A program made the translations under genes and the position numbers. A DNA stretch of 64,000 bases, from contig JAFIGH010000008.1 in NCBI GenBank assembly GCA_020831525.1, positions 18,733 to 82,732 on the forward strand. Reading direction: 5' to 3'. Below, piece by piece: positions 54,402 through 63,997 of this stretch (its first letter is position 1; every line of letters starts with the position of its first letter). The notes below the pieces were generated by a model. The model saw only the letters and a list, made by a program, of their open reading frames with translations. It searched no databases and was not told the origin of the DNA. The stretch comes from Opitutales bacterium. Its GTDB lineage: Bacteria; Verrucomicrobiota; Verrucomicrobiia; Opitutales; Oceanipulchritudinaceae.

Positions 54402-55208
54402 ATGTCCCTTTGCGCACTAGCGTCCGCCGGCGTATGCCCGGCCGTAGCCGTGTCCCCTGCGCCGCCCGCCTCGCTTCCGGCGGGGGGGGTCGCGGGGCAC
54501 GTGCACTCCGTGGAGACCTGCGGTTCCGTCGACGGGCCGGGACTGCGGTTTGTCGTCTTTCTCGCGGGATGCCCCATGCGGTGCGTCTACTGCCACAATC
54601 CGGATACGCAGAGCCGGGCCAACGCCACCGTGCGCACCGCCTCGGATGTCGTGCGCGACGCCCTGCGCTACCGCAATTTCATCCGCAACGGTGGTATTAC
54701 CGTGAGCGGCGGCGAACCCCTCATGCAGCCTGCCTTTGTCCGCGCCATCTTCGAGGAAGCCAAAGCCGCCGGGCTCCACACCACGCTCGACACCTCAGGC
54801 TGCCTCGGCGACCTCGCCGACGACGCCCTCCTCGAAGCGACCGACCTCGTCCTCCTCGACATCAAGAGCTGGGAGCCCGATCTCTACCGCTCCGTCACCG
54901 GCGTTTCCCTCGAGCCCACCCTGCGCTTCGCCCGCCGCCTCGAAGCCAAAGGCGTGCCGGCATGGATTCGTTTCGTCCTCGTGCCCGGCATCACCGACGG
55001 CGAGGAAAACATCCGCGGGCTCGCCCGCTATGTCGCGGACCTCGGCAACATCGAGCGCGTCGAAATCCTGCCCTTCCACAAAATGGGCGAAACGAAATAC
55101 CAGGCACTCGGCCTGCCGTGCAAACTCACCGACATCCCCGCCGCCACGGAAGCGGATGTCTTCCGCGCCCGCCGCCTCTTCGCCGCCGAAGGCGTCACCG
55201 CCGAATAA
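54402..55208 (+). CDS. pflA: Pyruvate formate-lyase activating enzyme
   Basis: This 268-residue radical SAM enzyme generates the glycyl radical in PflB. The cluster motif is GCPMRCVYCHNPD (CxxxCxxC), preceded by SVETCGSVDGPGLRFVVF, and followed by the SAM-binding GGITVSGGEPLMQPAFV. Compared with other PflA proteins it has an N-terminal extension of about 25 residues (ASAGVCPAVAVSPAPPAS), which could mean that the real start is further in, although no ATG is nearer. It lies 25 bp after pflB. Confidence 0.94.
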   Translation: MSLCALASAGVCPAVAVSPAPPASLPAGGVAGHVHSVETCGSVDGPGLRFVVFLAGCPMRCVYCHNPDTQSRANATVRTASDVVRDALRYRNFIRNGGITVSGGEPLMQPAFVRAIFEEAKAAGLHTTLDTSGCLGDLADDALLEATDLVLLDIKSWEPDLYRSVTGVSLEPTLRFARRLEAKGVPAWIRFVLVPGITDGEENIRGLARYVADLGNIERVEILPFHKMGETKYQALGLPCKLTDIPAATEADVFRARRLFAAEGVTAE

Positions 55209-55240
55209 GAAAACCCGTTTCACGCTCTCCTCCTTCCGCC

Positions 55241-56491
55241 ATGCCGAAAACACACAATCGCTGGAAGATCGCCGCCGCCGCCGTCGGCGTGCACATCTCC
55301 ATCGGGTCCATCTACGCCTACAGCGTCTTCAACCGCCCGCTGCAGGACGCCCTCGGCTGGGATCCGACGGATACGGCGTGGGCCTTCAGCATCGCGATCC
55401 TGTTTCTCGGACTCTCCGCCTCGTTTCTCGGCCCCACAGTGGAGCGCATCGGCCCGCGCCGCAGCGCGCTTCTCTCCGCCGCGCTCTTCACCCTCGGTCT
55501 TGTCGTCAGCGGCGTCGCCGTGCGCCTCGGGTGGCTGCCGCTCTTCTACCTCGGATACGGTGTCATCGCGGGCACCGGCATCGGCGTGGGCTACATTTGC
55601 CCGGTGTCCACCCTCGTGAAATGGTTTCCCGACCGCCGCGGACTCGCCACGGGCCTCGCCATCATGGGCTTCGGTTTTGGTTCGCTCATCGCGGGCAGCC
55701 TCATTCAGTGGCTCATCTCGCACACCGGCCTCGCACTGACGTTCTTCATCCTCGCCGGGCTATACGGCGCCGTAATGGTCTTCTCCGCACGCACCCTCGC
55801 GCCGCCCCCGCCGGGCTGGATGCAGGACGGCACTGCCGCCGCCAACGGAACGAGAGTCCGCCGAGACCTCGCCGACCTCGATTCCATGGAGGCGCTGCGC
55901 ACCGCACGGTTCTATTTCCTCTGGGTGATGCTCTTCATCAACGTCACCTGCGGCATCGCGGTGATTTCCGTGGCCTCCCCCATGGCGCAGGAGACCGCCG
56001 GACTCACCGCCGCCGCAGCCGCCGCCATGGTGGGGCTCATGGGCCTCTTCAACGGCATCGGGCGCCTTGGCTGGGCCTCGCTCTCCGACATCCTCGGGCG
56101 CCCTAACACCTACACCGCCTTTTTCGTCATTCAGATCGGTGCCTTCCTTGCGCTCCCAGCCGTCACCCATCCGGTTCTCTTCCAGGCACTCATCTTCCTC
56201 ATTCTCACGTGCTACGGGGGCGGATTCGCCTCCATCCCCGCTTACATCGGCGATCTCTTCGGCACCCGCCGCCTCGCCTCCATCCACGGCAACATCCTCA
56301 CCGCGTGGGCCGCCGCCGGACTCGCCGGGCCGCTCATCGCCGCCCGCGTGCGCGAGACCACCGGCAGCTACAGCGGGATGCTCACGGTCTTTGTCGCACT
56401 CCTCGCTATCGCCTTGGTCTGCGCCATCCTCATCCAGTTCGATATCCGCCGGATTCGCCGCAGCAGCGTCCCCGCCATGGCGCGGGGTTAG
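55241..56491 (+). CDS. Oxalate/formate antiporter-family MFS transporter
   Basis: This 416-residue protein has twelve predicted membrane segments and MFS features. The N-terminus (VGVHISIGSIYAYSVFNRPLQ) and GYGVIAGTGIGVGYICPVSTLVKWFPDRRGLATGLAIMGFG (quoted in part: GTGIGVGYICPVSTLVKWFP) match the OFA (oxalate:formate antiporter) family. Downstream of pflB-pflA it most likely exports formate or a related monocarboxylate. Substrate not proven. ATG 55241, 32 bp after pflA. Confidence 0.9.
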   Translation: MPKTHNRWKIAAAAVGVHISIGSIYAYSVFNRPLQDALGWDPTDTAWAFSIAILFLGLSASFLGPTVERIGPRRSALLSAALFTLGLVVSGVAVRLGWLPLFYLGYGVIAGTGIGVGYICPVSTLVKWFPDRRGLATGLAIMGFGFGSLIAGSLIQWLISHTGLALTFFILAGLYGAVMVFSARTLAPPPPGWMQDGTAAANGTRVRRDLADLDSMEALRTARFYFLWVMLFINVTCGIAVISVASPMAQETAGLTAAAAAAMVGLMGLFNGIGRLGWASLSDILGRPNTYTAFFVIQIGAFLALPAVTHPVLFQALIFLILTCYGGGFASIPAYIGDLFGTRRLASIHGNILTAWAAAGLAGPLIAARVRETTGSYSGMLTVFVALLAIALVCAILIQFDIRRIRRSSVPAMARG

Positions 56492-56776
56492 CAACCGGCT
56501 GCTCCCGCGGGGATCACCACTCCCCAAAACGAACAGCAAACGGGCACTTTGCGCCCGCGTAAATCGCCCGCCTAAACTACGGTAGGGGATTCCACCCGAT
56601 TTTTCATTGACGAAGAGGGCGAAATCCATTCCTTTCCGAATTGTTAGAGAAACCTGCGCTGGGCTTTACAATTAGTCCGGAGGTCATGAGCGTTTACCGG
56701 TCTTCGATGCCAATTTCCCCGCTAACAGTTCAAACCACCCTCGTTCGCGATCAGCGGAACGAACCAGTGCCGCGTG

Positions 56777-58561
56777 ATGTACCATGAACTGCTGATCGAT
56801 TTTGTTCACCACATCGCACTCCTCCTTGCGATTGCGCTGGTGTTTGATTTATGCATCAACGCCCGTCGATGGACCGGCGTCACCGTCGGGCGCATGTTGA
56901 CGGGTTTTCTCCTCGGCCTCATCGGGATTGCGCTCATGCTCGTCCCGCTGCAATTCGCCGAGGGCATCCAGTTTGACGCGCGGTCGGTCGTACTCGCGCT
57001 GTCGGGCCTATTTTTTGGTTTCGTCCCCACCGTGATTCTCGCGGTCATGACGATTCTGTTCCGCATCGTCCAAGGGGGCATGGGTGCCACAGTCGGAGTT
57101 CTGGTCATACTCGCCTCCGGCATTCTCGGCCTTCTCTGGAGGCACTACTTTAAGCGCAAGGGCACCGACCTTTCGAACACTCCGGCGGGAAGTATCCTTT
57201 CTCTCGGGATCACCGTGCATGTGGTCATGCTCGCACTCATGTTCACCATGCCGCGCGAAGTCGCGGTCGAAGTCGTGCAGGTTGTCGGACCCTTCGTGCT
57301 GGTGCTGTACCCATTCGCGACCGTCGCCGTGGGTGTGCTCCTAAGGGGACGGCTCCGGCGGCAAAAGGCGATGGATGACTTGCGCGAAAACCGCGACCAC
57401 TACCGCAAACTCACCCGCGCGGTGGAGCAGAGCCCGGCCTCTGTCGTCATCACCGACACAGCAGGCGGGATCGAATATGTGAATCCCAAGTTCACCGAGG
57501 TGACGGGCTATTCGCGCGACGAGGTTATCGGCGAGAATCCGCGCATCCTCAAATCGGGAGATATTTCCGGCGATTACTACAAAGAAATGTGGCGGACCAT
57601 CAAGGCGGGAAACGAATGGCAGGGCGAGTTCCTCAACCGGCGCAAGGACGGCAGCACGTTTTGGGAAATCGCCTCCATCTCCCCCATCGTCGGCGACAAC
57701 GGGCAGATCACCGCATACCTCGCGGTCAAAGAAGACGTCACGGAAAAGAAGCGCCAAGCCGAACGGCTTCTCGAAGCAAAGGAAGAAGCCGAGCGCGCCA
57801 ACCGCGCCAAATCCTCTTTTCTCGCAGTTGTCAGCCACGAACTCCGCACTCCGCTCAACGGCATCATCGGGCCGTGCCAACTGGCCTTGGAGACCGCCCG
57901 CGATCCTGAAGAACGCGAAATGCTCGAAACCGCGCTCAACTCATCCAAACAACTCCTGCACCTCATTGAACGCATCCTCAGTTTCGCCGAGATCGAATCG
58001 GGGAGCATCGGGGTGGCTCCGGAAGAAATCGACCTCCGCGAACTGGTCGCCTCCACCGTCCTCGACCATTCCGCAGCCGCTGAGGAGAAAGGGATCGGCA
58101 TCGGGCTTTCACAGGACTCTTCCTACCCGCCCAGCTTCATTTCGGACCCCGCCGTATTGCGCCAAGTCCTTCTCAACCTTGTCGAGAACGCGGTGAAATT
58201 TACGGACAAGGGGTATGTCTCCGTAACCGTCCGCGAAGAGGGAAAGGAAGTGTCGATCACGGTGGCTGACACCGGGTGCGGCATCGCACCCGAAACGCTC
58301 GACGCCGTGTTCGGGCTTTTCAACCAAGGCGACATGAGCGTGCGCCGGGTGCATGAAGGAATCGGCCTCGGTCTCTCCATCGCCAAAGTTCTCACCGAAC
58401 GGCTCGGCGGGCGCCTGCAAGTGGAGAGTGAGCCCGGCAAAGGAAGCGTCTTCACCCTGCGTGTGCCCCGCAAGCTACGGAAACGCGAAAACGGCTTCAC
58501 AAAGAAGACCGCTCCGCCCGCCCGCCCCGGAAACCCCAAGCCGGCGCAAAAACCAGCGTAG
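56777..58561 (+). CDS. Membrane sensor histidine kinase (5TMR-LytS type sensor, PAS, HisKA, HATPase)
   Basis: This 594-residue protein has an N-terminal membrane part with five to six helices of the 5TM-LYT (LytS/YhcK) type (about residues 1-195; GLFFGFVPTVILAVMTILFR, GILGLLWRHYF). A PAS/PAC domain follows (YVNPKFTEVTGYSRDEVIGE, FLNRRKDGSTFWE). HisKA has VSHELRTPLNG with the phosphoacceptor His354, and HATPase_c has LLNLVENAVKFTDKG, VADTGCGI and GIGLGLSIAK. The start is ATG 56777; GTG 56774 is also possible. No response regulator is adjacent; the NtrC-type gene at 48560 is about 7 kb away on the other strand and may or may not be the partner. Confidence 0.9.
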   Translation: MYHELLIDFVHHIALLLAIALVFDLCINARRWTGVTVGRMLTGFLLGLIGIALMLVPLQFAEGIQFDARSVVLALSGLFFGFVPTVILAVMTILFRIVQGGMGATVGVLVILASGILGLLWRHYFKRKGTDLSNTPAGSILSLGITVHVVMLALMFTMPREVAVEVVQVVGPFVLVLYPFATVAVGVLLRGRLRRQKAMDDLRENRDHYRKLTRAVEQSPASVVITDTAGGIEYVNPKFTEVTGYSRDEVIGENPRILKSGDISGDYYKEMWRTIKAGNEWQGEFLNRRKDGSTFWEIASISPIVGDNGQITAYLAVKEDVTEKKRQAERLLEAKEEAERANRAKSSFLAVVSHELRTPLNGIIGPCQLALETARDPEEREMLETALNSSKQLLHLIERILSFAEIESGSIGVAPEEIDLRELVASTVLDHSAAAEEKGIGIGLSQDSSYPPSFISDPAVLRQVLLNLVENAVKFTDKGYVSVTVREEGKEVSITVADTGCGIAPETLDAVFGLFNQGDMSVRRVHEGIGLGLSIAKVLTERLGGRLQVESEPGKGSVFTLRVPRKLRKRENGFTKKTAPPARPGNPKPAQKPA

Positions 58562-58624
58562 GCGACCAAGATTCGCTGAGAGCCTCAGCTGCGCCCCGCA
58601 CACCATCAACGGCTCCGGCCCCGC

Positions 58625-60913
58625 TCAAATCAGGTTCACGGCATCGACATCCACCACCTCGATGACCTCGCGGTCCCACGCGAACTTCGCGCGCAGGGCG
58701 TTGAGCCGGGGCATCAGCCGCGATGCACTCGGCGTAAAATACCACAACTGGTAGCGGTAGTGGTCCTTGATCCGCTCGATCGGACACGGCGCCGGGCCGC
58801 GCAGTTCGAGAGGCACCGCCGGCACCAGTTCCTTCTCCACCGTCTTCGTCCATTGCTCCGCGTAAAACTTCACCTTCTCCAGACTCTTCGAGCGGAAAAG
58901 GTGGTGCACGAGGTGACGGAAGGGCGGATAACCGTAATCCTTGCGCTGCGCCAGCTCACCTTCCGCGAAACCGTCGAAATCACCCCGGCGGGCCGCCTGC
59001 AAAGCGTCGCTGTAGGGGATGAAGGTCTGCACCACAACCTCGCCCGCCTCGTCGCCCCGCCCCGAGCGCCCCGAGACCTGCACAAGGATCTGGAAGGTGC
59101 GCTCCGCCGCGCGGAAATCCGGCAGGTGCAGCGAAAGGTCCGCGTCCATCAAACCCACGAGCGTCACATTCGGAAAGTCGAGTCCCTTGCCGATGATCTG
59201 GGTGCCCACGAGAATATCGATCTTCCCGCGCCGGAAATCCCCGAGCACCGCGCGGAAGAGGTTTTTCTTGCGCATCGTGTCGGCATCGAGCCGCACGATC
59301 TTCGCCTTGGGAAAGAGCTTCTGCGCAATATCCTCCACCTTCTGCGTGCCGGATCCGCGGTAGACGATCTTGGGCGAGCCGCACTGCGGGCACTTGCGCG
59401 GCACATACTCTTCGTGCCCGCACATGTGACACCGCAGAATGTGCTCCGCGCGGTGGTGCGTGAGCGAGAGGTCGCAGTGGTCGCACATGGCCACGTATCC
59501 GCAGTCCGGGCACTTCAGCGAGGCATCATAGCCCCGCCGGTTGATAAAAAGAATACATTGCTCCCCCTTGTCCAGGCGGGCGTGGATCTTTTCGATGAGC
59601 GTCCGCGAGAAAATCGTGGGGGCGCGGTTGTGGGCCAGTTCCCGCTTCATATCGACGATGTGCATCATCGGCAGCGGCCGGTCGTCAACCCGTTTGGTCA
59701 AGCGGTGAATGGTGTATTTGCCCGTCTGCGCGTTGCGCACCGTCTCCAGCGAGGGCGTTGCCGACCCCAGCACGCAAAGTGCCTTGGCGAGATGCGCACG
59801 GTAGACGGCGACATCCCGCCCGTGGTAGCGCGGTGTCTCCTCCTGCTTGTAGGCCGGTTCATGCTCCTCGTCCACCACGATGAGCCGAAGGTCCGGCACC
59901 GGTGCAAAAACCGCCGAGCGCGCGCCCACGACAATCCGCGCCTCGCCCGTGGCCAGCGCATGCCAGGCGTCAAAGCGCTCGCCGTCGGAGAGGTGGCTGT
60001 GCCAGACCACCGTCCGCCCTCCGCTCGCTGCCTCGAGGCGTGCACGCAGGCGCCCCACCGTCTGCGGGGCGAGCGCCACCTCAGGCACAAGAAATACCGC
60101 CCCCCCGCCTGCCTTCATCACCTCTTCGAGCACGGCGAGGTAGACTTCCGTCTTTCCTGAGCCGGTTACACCGTGGACGAGGTGCGTCGCGAAGGTCCGC
60201 GGCCCCAGCGCTGCCAGCAACCCGTCCGCCGCCGCGCGCTGTTCGTCTGTGAGGATATGCGCTGTCTCGCTGCCCTCCACCCGCTCGGCATCGCCCCACT
60301 CATCGTCATAGGCAAGGCGGCGTTCGGCGTGCCGGGCGTCGTCGATCAGCCCCTTCTCCACCATGCTGTCGAGAACCGCCGCGCTCACTTTCATGCGCTT
60401 CAGCAGCGTCTCCCGCGGCACCTCCTTCACCAGCGCCTGTGCCGCAAGAAAGCGGTAGACCTCCGCCTGCCGCGGCGCGCGGCGTTCCAGCGCGGCGAGT
60501 CCATCATCGTCCAACGCCGCGACGAGCCGCACGAAGCGCTTTTCCTTCGGCTTCATTCCCTTGCGGACCGCCGCCGGGATCATCGCCTCGAGCACCGCCT
60601 CAAAGCCCACACTGTAGTAGACCGCCATCCACTCCGCGAGGCGGATCAGGTCCGGCGTAAGCACCGGGAAGGGCTGCGCCACCTGATGCAGAAACTTCAG
60701 GCGGTCGAAGGGAAAATCGCCGGGTGCCTCCAACGCAGTGACGATGCCCAGCTCCGAGCGCCGCTGGATCGGGATGCGGACGAGACTGCCGACCGCCACC
60801 CGGTCCGCCATCTCCGGCGGCACGCGGTAGCCGAGGGGCTTCTTCACACCCGCCAGCGGGATCACCGCAACACTCTCCGGCACACCGTCCATACGACCGC
60901 TATCCCCGCCCAT
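58625..60913 (-). CDS. priA: Primosomal protein N' (PriA helicase)
   Basis: This 762-residue protein is PriA, which restarts stalled replication forks. It has the N-terminal DNA-binding part (VAVIPLAGVKKPLGYRVP), Walker A HGVTGSGKTEVYLAVLE, DEEH (IVVDEEHEPAYKQEETPRYHGRD, quoted in part: VVDEEHEPAYKQEE), and the zinc-binding cysteines between helicase domains (CPDCGYVAMCDHC, CHMCGHEEYVPRKCPQC). GTQIIGKGLDFPNVTLV and QVSGRSGRGDEAGEVVVQT (quoted in part) complete helicase motifs V-VI. ATG 60913 was chosen; an ATG at 60892 is also possible. It converges with the histidine kinase gene. Confidence 0.94.
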   Translation of the reverse strand: MGGDSGRMDGVPESVAVIPLAGVKKPLGYRVPPEMADRVAVGSLVRIPIQRRSELGIVTALEAPGDFPFDRLKFLHQVAQPFPVLTPDLIRLAEWMAVYYSVGFEAVLEAMIPAAVRKGMKPKEKRFVRLVAALDDDGLAALERRAPRQAEVYRFLAAQALVKEVPRETLLKRMKVSAAVLDSMVEKGLIDDARHAERRLAYDDEWGDAERVEGSETAHILTDEQRAAADGLLAALGPRTFATHLVHGVTGSGKTEVYLAVLEEVMKAGGGAVFLVPEVALAPQTVGRLRARLEAASGGRTVVWHSHLSDGERFDAWHALATGEARIVVGARSAVFAPVPDLRLIVVDEEHEPAYKQEETPRYHGRDVAVYRAHLAKALCVLGSATPSLETVRNAQTGKYTIHRLTKRVDDRPLPMMHIVDMKRELAHNRAPTIFSRTLIEKIHARLDKGEQCILFINRRGYDASLKCPDCGYVAMCDHCDLSLTHHRAEHILRCHMCGHEEYVPRKCPQCGSPKIVYRGSGTQKVEDIAQKLFPKAKIVRLDADTMRKKNLFRAVLGDFRRGKIDILVGTQIIGKGLDFPNVTLVGLMDADLSLHLPDFRAAERTFQILVQVSGRSGRGDEAGEVVVQTFIPYSDALQAARRGDFDGFAEGELAQRKDYGYPPFRHLVHHLFRSKSLEKVKFYAEQWTKTVEKELVPAVPLELRGPAPCPIERIKDHYRYQLWYFTPSASRLMPRLNALRAKFAWDREVIEVVDVDAVNLI

Positions 60914-61080
60914 GGCGTCCGTTCGCGCAAGCGTGCATTTTACGGTCAGGCGCTCCCTTCTGCTGGCGCGGATCGTGTTCCTCGTGGCGCAATTCTGCGT
61001 AGCCAAGCCACTGGTTCTCGATTATCTTCCTCACGAGGCGTGGAAAACAATCCGCCTCAAGACTCCAAACACCAGCTACT

Positions 61081-62058
61081 ATGAAAAAAATCCTCCTATA
61101 CACTCTCGGCGTCTCACTCGGCGGCACTCTCGCCTTCGGGCAGACGACCGTCCGCGAATACATGCACTTCGACCTCGTGCGCGACTGGGACGTGAACAAC
61201 CAAGTCACCCAAGTCGGCGGCGGCAACGAAGTCGTCGGCTCCGGGGCCACCGCCCTCTTCGAATCGAACTTTGGCCAGATCACCGGTAACACTATCGGTC
61301 TCGCGCAGTTCCGCACCGCCGTTGGCAACGCCTTCGACGCCGGTCTCGGCGGCGTCATCGACTTCGAGGACGCCAACAGGACCCTCGGCTCCGAACCATT
61401 CAACCACCCGACGGCGGGCACGCTCGAGCGGCCCAATCCCGCAGCCGACCAGCTCCGCGCCGGCAACATCATCATCCGCCGCGGCGAACGCTGGTGGTTC
61501 GAGGGCAGTCATGCCGCACCCTACCGCGGGAAAAACACCGGTGCCTTCGACGGGACCGGCCCGTCCGGACCCGACCGCGAAGAGTACAGTGAGGTTTTCT
61601 TCTTTGAGCCTCAGGGCGGGGATCAGGTTCTGGGCGAAAGGCGCCTCGGCCTCACAACGAGCTTTGACCTCGTGTTCGACCCTGCCGACATGATCACGAC
61701 CGTCGGTTTCGCCGTTCTCAACTGGGACAACTTCCAGTCCTTCCAAGACCAAAATTCGGACTACCCGAACATCCACGCCATCGCCTCCTTCACGGACGGC
61801 AACACGACCGTGGACCAGATGTCGGTCGGATTCACCGAGCAAGTCGCCAGCGGCAACGACTACTTTTTCGGCTTCCAAGGACCGGACGGCTTCTACCTCG
61901 ACAGCCTCCTCGTCTACGCCATCGGCAATACCACCCGTGTTTTCATCGGTGTCGACGATCTCGGCTACGTGCAGATCCCCGAGCCCGCCACGGCCGCGAC
62001 GCTCGCCGCCCTGCTCGCCGCCGGGCTCGCCGTCTACATCCGCCGCAGGCGCGCCTGA
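61081..62058 (+). CDS. PEP-CTERM sorting-signal protein
   Basis: This 325-residue protein has a signal peptide (KKILLYTLGVSLGGTLAFGQ) and a C-terminal PEP-CTERM signal: IPEPATAATLAALLAAGLAV followed by the basic RRRRA. Such proteins are exported and then processed by an exosortase and anchored or released at the surface; the exosortase is not in this window. The middle part has beta-strand patterns and no recognised catalytic domain. Function unknown. It is divergent from priA. Confidence 0.87.
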   Translation: MKKILLYTLGVSLGGTLAFGQTTVREYMHFDLVRDWDVNNQVTQVGGGNEVVGSGATALFESNFGQITGNTIGLAQFRTAVGNAFDAGLGGVIDFEDANRTLGSEPFNHPTAGTLERPNPAADQLRAGNIIIRRGERWWFEGSHAAPYRGKNTGAFDGTGPSGPDREEYSEVFFFEPQGGDQVLGERRLGLTTSFDLVFDPADMITTVGFAVLNWDNFQSFQDQNSDYPNIHAIASFTDGNTTVDQMSVGFTEQVASGNDYFFGFQGPDGFYLDSLLVYAIGNTTRVFIGVDDLGYVQIPEPATAATLAALLAAGLAVYIRRRRA

Positions 62059-62090
62059 GGTCCGCCACACGGCAAGCACAGCTTTCGCGA

Positions 62091-62122
62091 AGCGTCCGGA
62101 CCATCGTCCGGGCGCTTTTTTC
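62091..62122 (+). terminator. Rho-independent terminator after the PEP-CTERM gene
   Basis: AGCGTCCGGAC, a four-base loop and GTCCGGGCGCT form an 11 bp stem with one G-T wobble, immediately followed by a T-run. It ends 33-64 bp after the stop codon of the PEP-CTERM gene on the same strand. Confidence 0.88.
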
Positions 62123-62158
62123 TTGGGACGGCTTCGTTCTCCGCCATAGTTCTCCGGC

Positions 62159-62620
62159 ATGGTCGAAGCCGAAGGCATCACGGTCGCCCTCTTCCGCTGG
62201 ATTTACCAGAAACGCAAGCCGCGCCCGATGGACGAGAAAAAGCCATGGCTGAAATGGTTTCCGAAATACACAGTCACCGTGAAAATTCCGCCGGGCATCC
62301 TGCAAAACGATAATCCGGACGAACGGCTGGAGGAACGCCTCGCGCCCATGGGATTTCGGCACGAGGCATGGACGAAAGAAGCCGTCCACTTCACCCGGGG
62401 AAAGAGCTGGGGCGACTTTCATGCCAAGCTGGTTAAAATGCGCCTCTCGTTCACACACCCGCTTCAGGCCAACTGCGAAATGCGGGCCGAAGTCGCCAGC
62501 GTTTGCCTCTTCGACACCGGCGATCTATGGAAGGTCGCATCGGAGGCACAACACCGCGTGGAGACCTTCGAAAACGGTGACCCGCCATCCGCGCCCGCGA
62601 CGCCGTCGTCCGACGGCTGA
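62159..62620 (+). CDS. Hypothetical protein
   Basis: This 153-residue protein has no recognised domain. It has no signal peptide. A basic, tryptophan-rich segment (KKPWLKWFPKYTVTVKIPPG) precedes a mixed alpha/beta region (HEAWTKEAVHFTRGKSWGD, FTHPLQANCEMRAEVASV). A short acidic/proline tail ends it. It follows the terminator, so it has its own promoter, and lies 44 bp before the phospholipase D-like gene. The ATG 62159 start is the only good candidate. Confidence 0.6.
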   Translation: MVEAEGITVALFRWIYQKRKPRPMDEKKPWLKWFPKYTVTVKIPPGILQNDNPDERLEERLAPMGFRHEAWTKEAVHFTRGKSWGDFHAKLVKMRLSFTHPLQANCEMRAEVASVCLFDTGDLWKVASEAQHRVETFENGDPPSAPATPSSDG

Positions 62621-62664
62621 GGCGAAGCCTTGTCGTAACCTGCGCCACCCGTTTCCGTCCTTCC

Positions 62665-63948
62665 ATGCGCCGAAAAAAATACCGTCTTCCTCTCATCACC
62701 GTCGTCCTGACCGTCATCGCCACGCTCGGGGCGTCTATCTTCTACTTCAACGCGCGCCCCGTCTCCAAACGGGTCACCGTCCATATCGAGAGCGTCCCGC
62801 CGGTGAGCGATCCCGGCTTCCGCCGCACCCTCGAAGCACTCATGGGCGGCCCGGTCGTGAGCGGAAACCGCATCGATTGGCTCAAGGACGGCAAGGCCAT
62901 CTACGAAGCCAAACTCGACGCCATCGCATCGGCGACCGAATCCGTCACTTTCGAGGTCTACGAATACTGGGGCGACATTGCGGGCCGCTTCGCCGAAGCC
63001 TTTGCCGAACGGGCGGAAGCCGGGGTGCCCGTGCACGTCATCCTCGACTACGTCGGCTCCATCGGCGCTGATTCCGCGTTTTTTGAAAAGATGGAGGACG
63101 CCGGCGTGGAGCTTGTGCGGTGGCGCGAACCGTCTTGGTACCGCAGTTCGCGCTTCAACCACCGCACCCACCGCAAACTGCTCATCGTCGACGGCCGGGT
63201 CGGCTTCACCGGCGGAGCCAATGTCGCCGACGCATGGCTCGGCGAAGAAGCCGGCCAGTACTACCGCGAAAACCACTACCGCTTCGAGGGACCCATTGTG
63301 AACCAACTACAGGCCGCTTTCATGGACAACTGGCTCTTCGCAACCGGCAAACTACTCCTCGGCGACCGCTATTTCCCTGCACTCGAAGACGCGGGAGATC
63401 TCGACTTGCAAGTGGTCATCAGCTCCCCCCGCGAAGGGCACAAGCGCATCCGCACTCTCCTCTTCCTTGCCTTTGCCGCCGCGCAGGAGAACATCCGCAT
63501 CCAAACCGCGTTCTTTTATCCGGACTATATGCTTGAGGACGCCCTCCTCAAGGCAGCCGAAAGGGGCGTCTCCGTCGACATTCTCGCCCCCGGGCCCGAC
63601 ATTGCCGAACCATGGGTGCGCTTCGCTTCGCGAAACCGCTGGGGCAACCTCCTGCGCGGTCACATCCGTATCCACGAATACACAAAATCGCCGCTCCACG
63701 CGAAGACATTCATCATCGACGACCAATGGGTCTCCATCGGTTCCGCCAACTTCCACAACCGATCCTTCCGTCTCAACGACGAGGCCAATGTCAATATCTT
63801 CGACCCCGACTTCGCCCGCAAGATGATCGACATGTTCGACGACGACCTCGACGACGCCACCGCCTACGATCTCGCCCGCTGGAAGGAACGACCGTGGACC
63901 GAATGGCTTCGCGGTGTCATCGGCAACCTCATCGGCCCGCACCTATAG
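62665..63948 (+). CDS. Phospholipase D/cardiolipin synthase-like protein
   Basis: This 427-residue protein has one N-terminal membrane helix (about residues 9-28, LPLITVVLTVIATLGASIF) and two HKD motifs: HRKLLIVDGRVGFTGG with His169, and HAKTFIIDDQWVSIGSAN with His345. Both are complete, so a phosphatidyltransferase or phospholipase activity is likely; ClsB-type cardiolipin synthases are the closest pattern. Substrate not proven. A hairpin follows at 63976. Confidence 0.88.
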   Translation: MRRKKYRLPLITVVLTVIATLGASIFYFNARPVSKRVTVHIESVPPVSDPGFRRTLEALMGGPVVSGNRIDWLKDGKAIYEAKLDAIASATESVTFEVYEYWGDIAGRFAEAFAERAEAGVPVHVILDYVGSIGADSAFFEKMEDAGVELVRWREPSWYRSSRFNHRTHRKLLIVDGRVGFTGGANVADAWLGEEAGQYYRENHYRFEGPIVNQLQAAFMDNWLFATGKLLLGDRYFPALEDAGDLDLQVVISSPREGHKRIRTLLFLAFAAAQENIRIQTAFFYPDYMLEDALLKAAERGVSVDILAPGPDIAEPWVRFASRNRWGNLLRGHIRIHEYTKSPLHAKTFIIDDQWVSIGSANFHNRSFRLNDEANVNIFDPDFARKMIDMFDDDLDDATAYDLARWKERPWTEWLRGVIGNLIGPHL

Positions 63949-63975
63949 CCCAACTTCCCGCGCTTTTTTGGCGTG

Positions 63976-63997
63976 AACCGCAGTTTTCTGCGGTTTT
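63976..63997 (+). terminator. Probable terminator after the phospholipase D-like gene
   Basis: AACCGCAG, a four-T loop and CTGCGGTT form a perfect eight-base-pair stem beginning 27 bases past the stop. The T-run after the stem is only four bases including stem bases, so it is a weaker terminator than those at 10166 and 62091. Confidence 0.6.
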
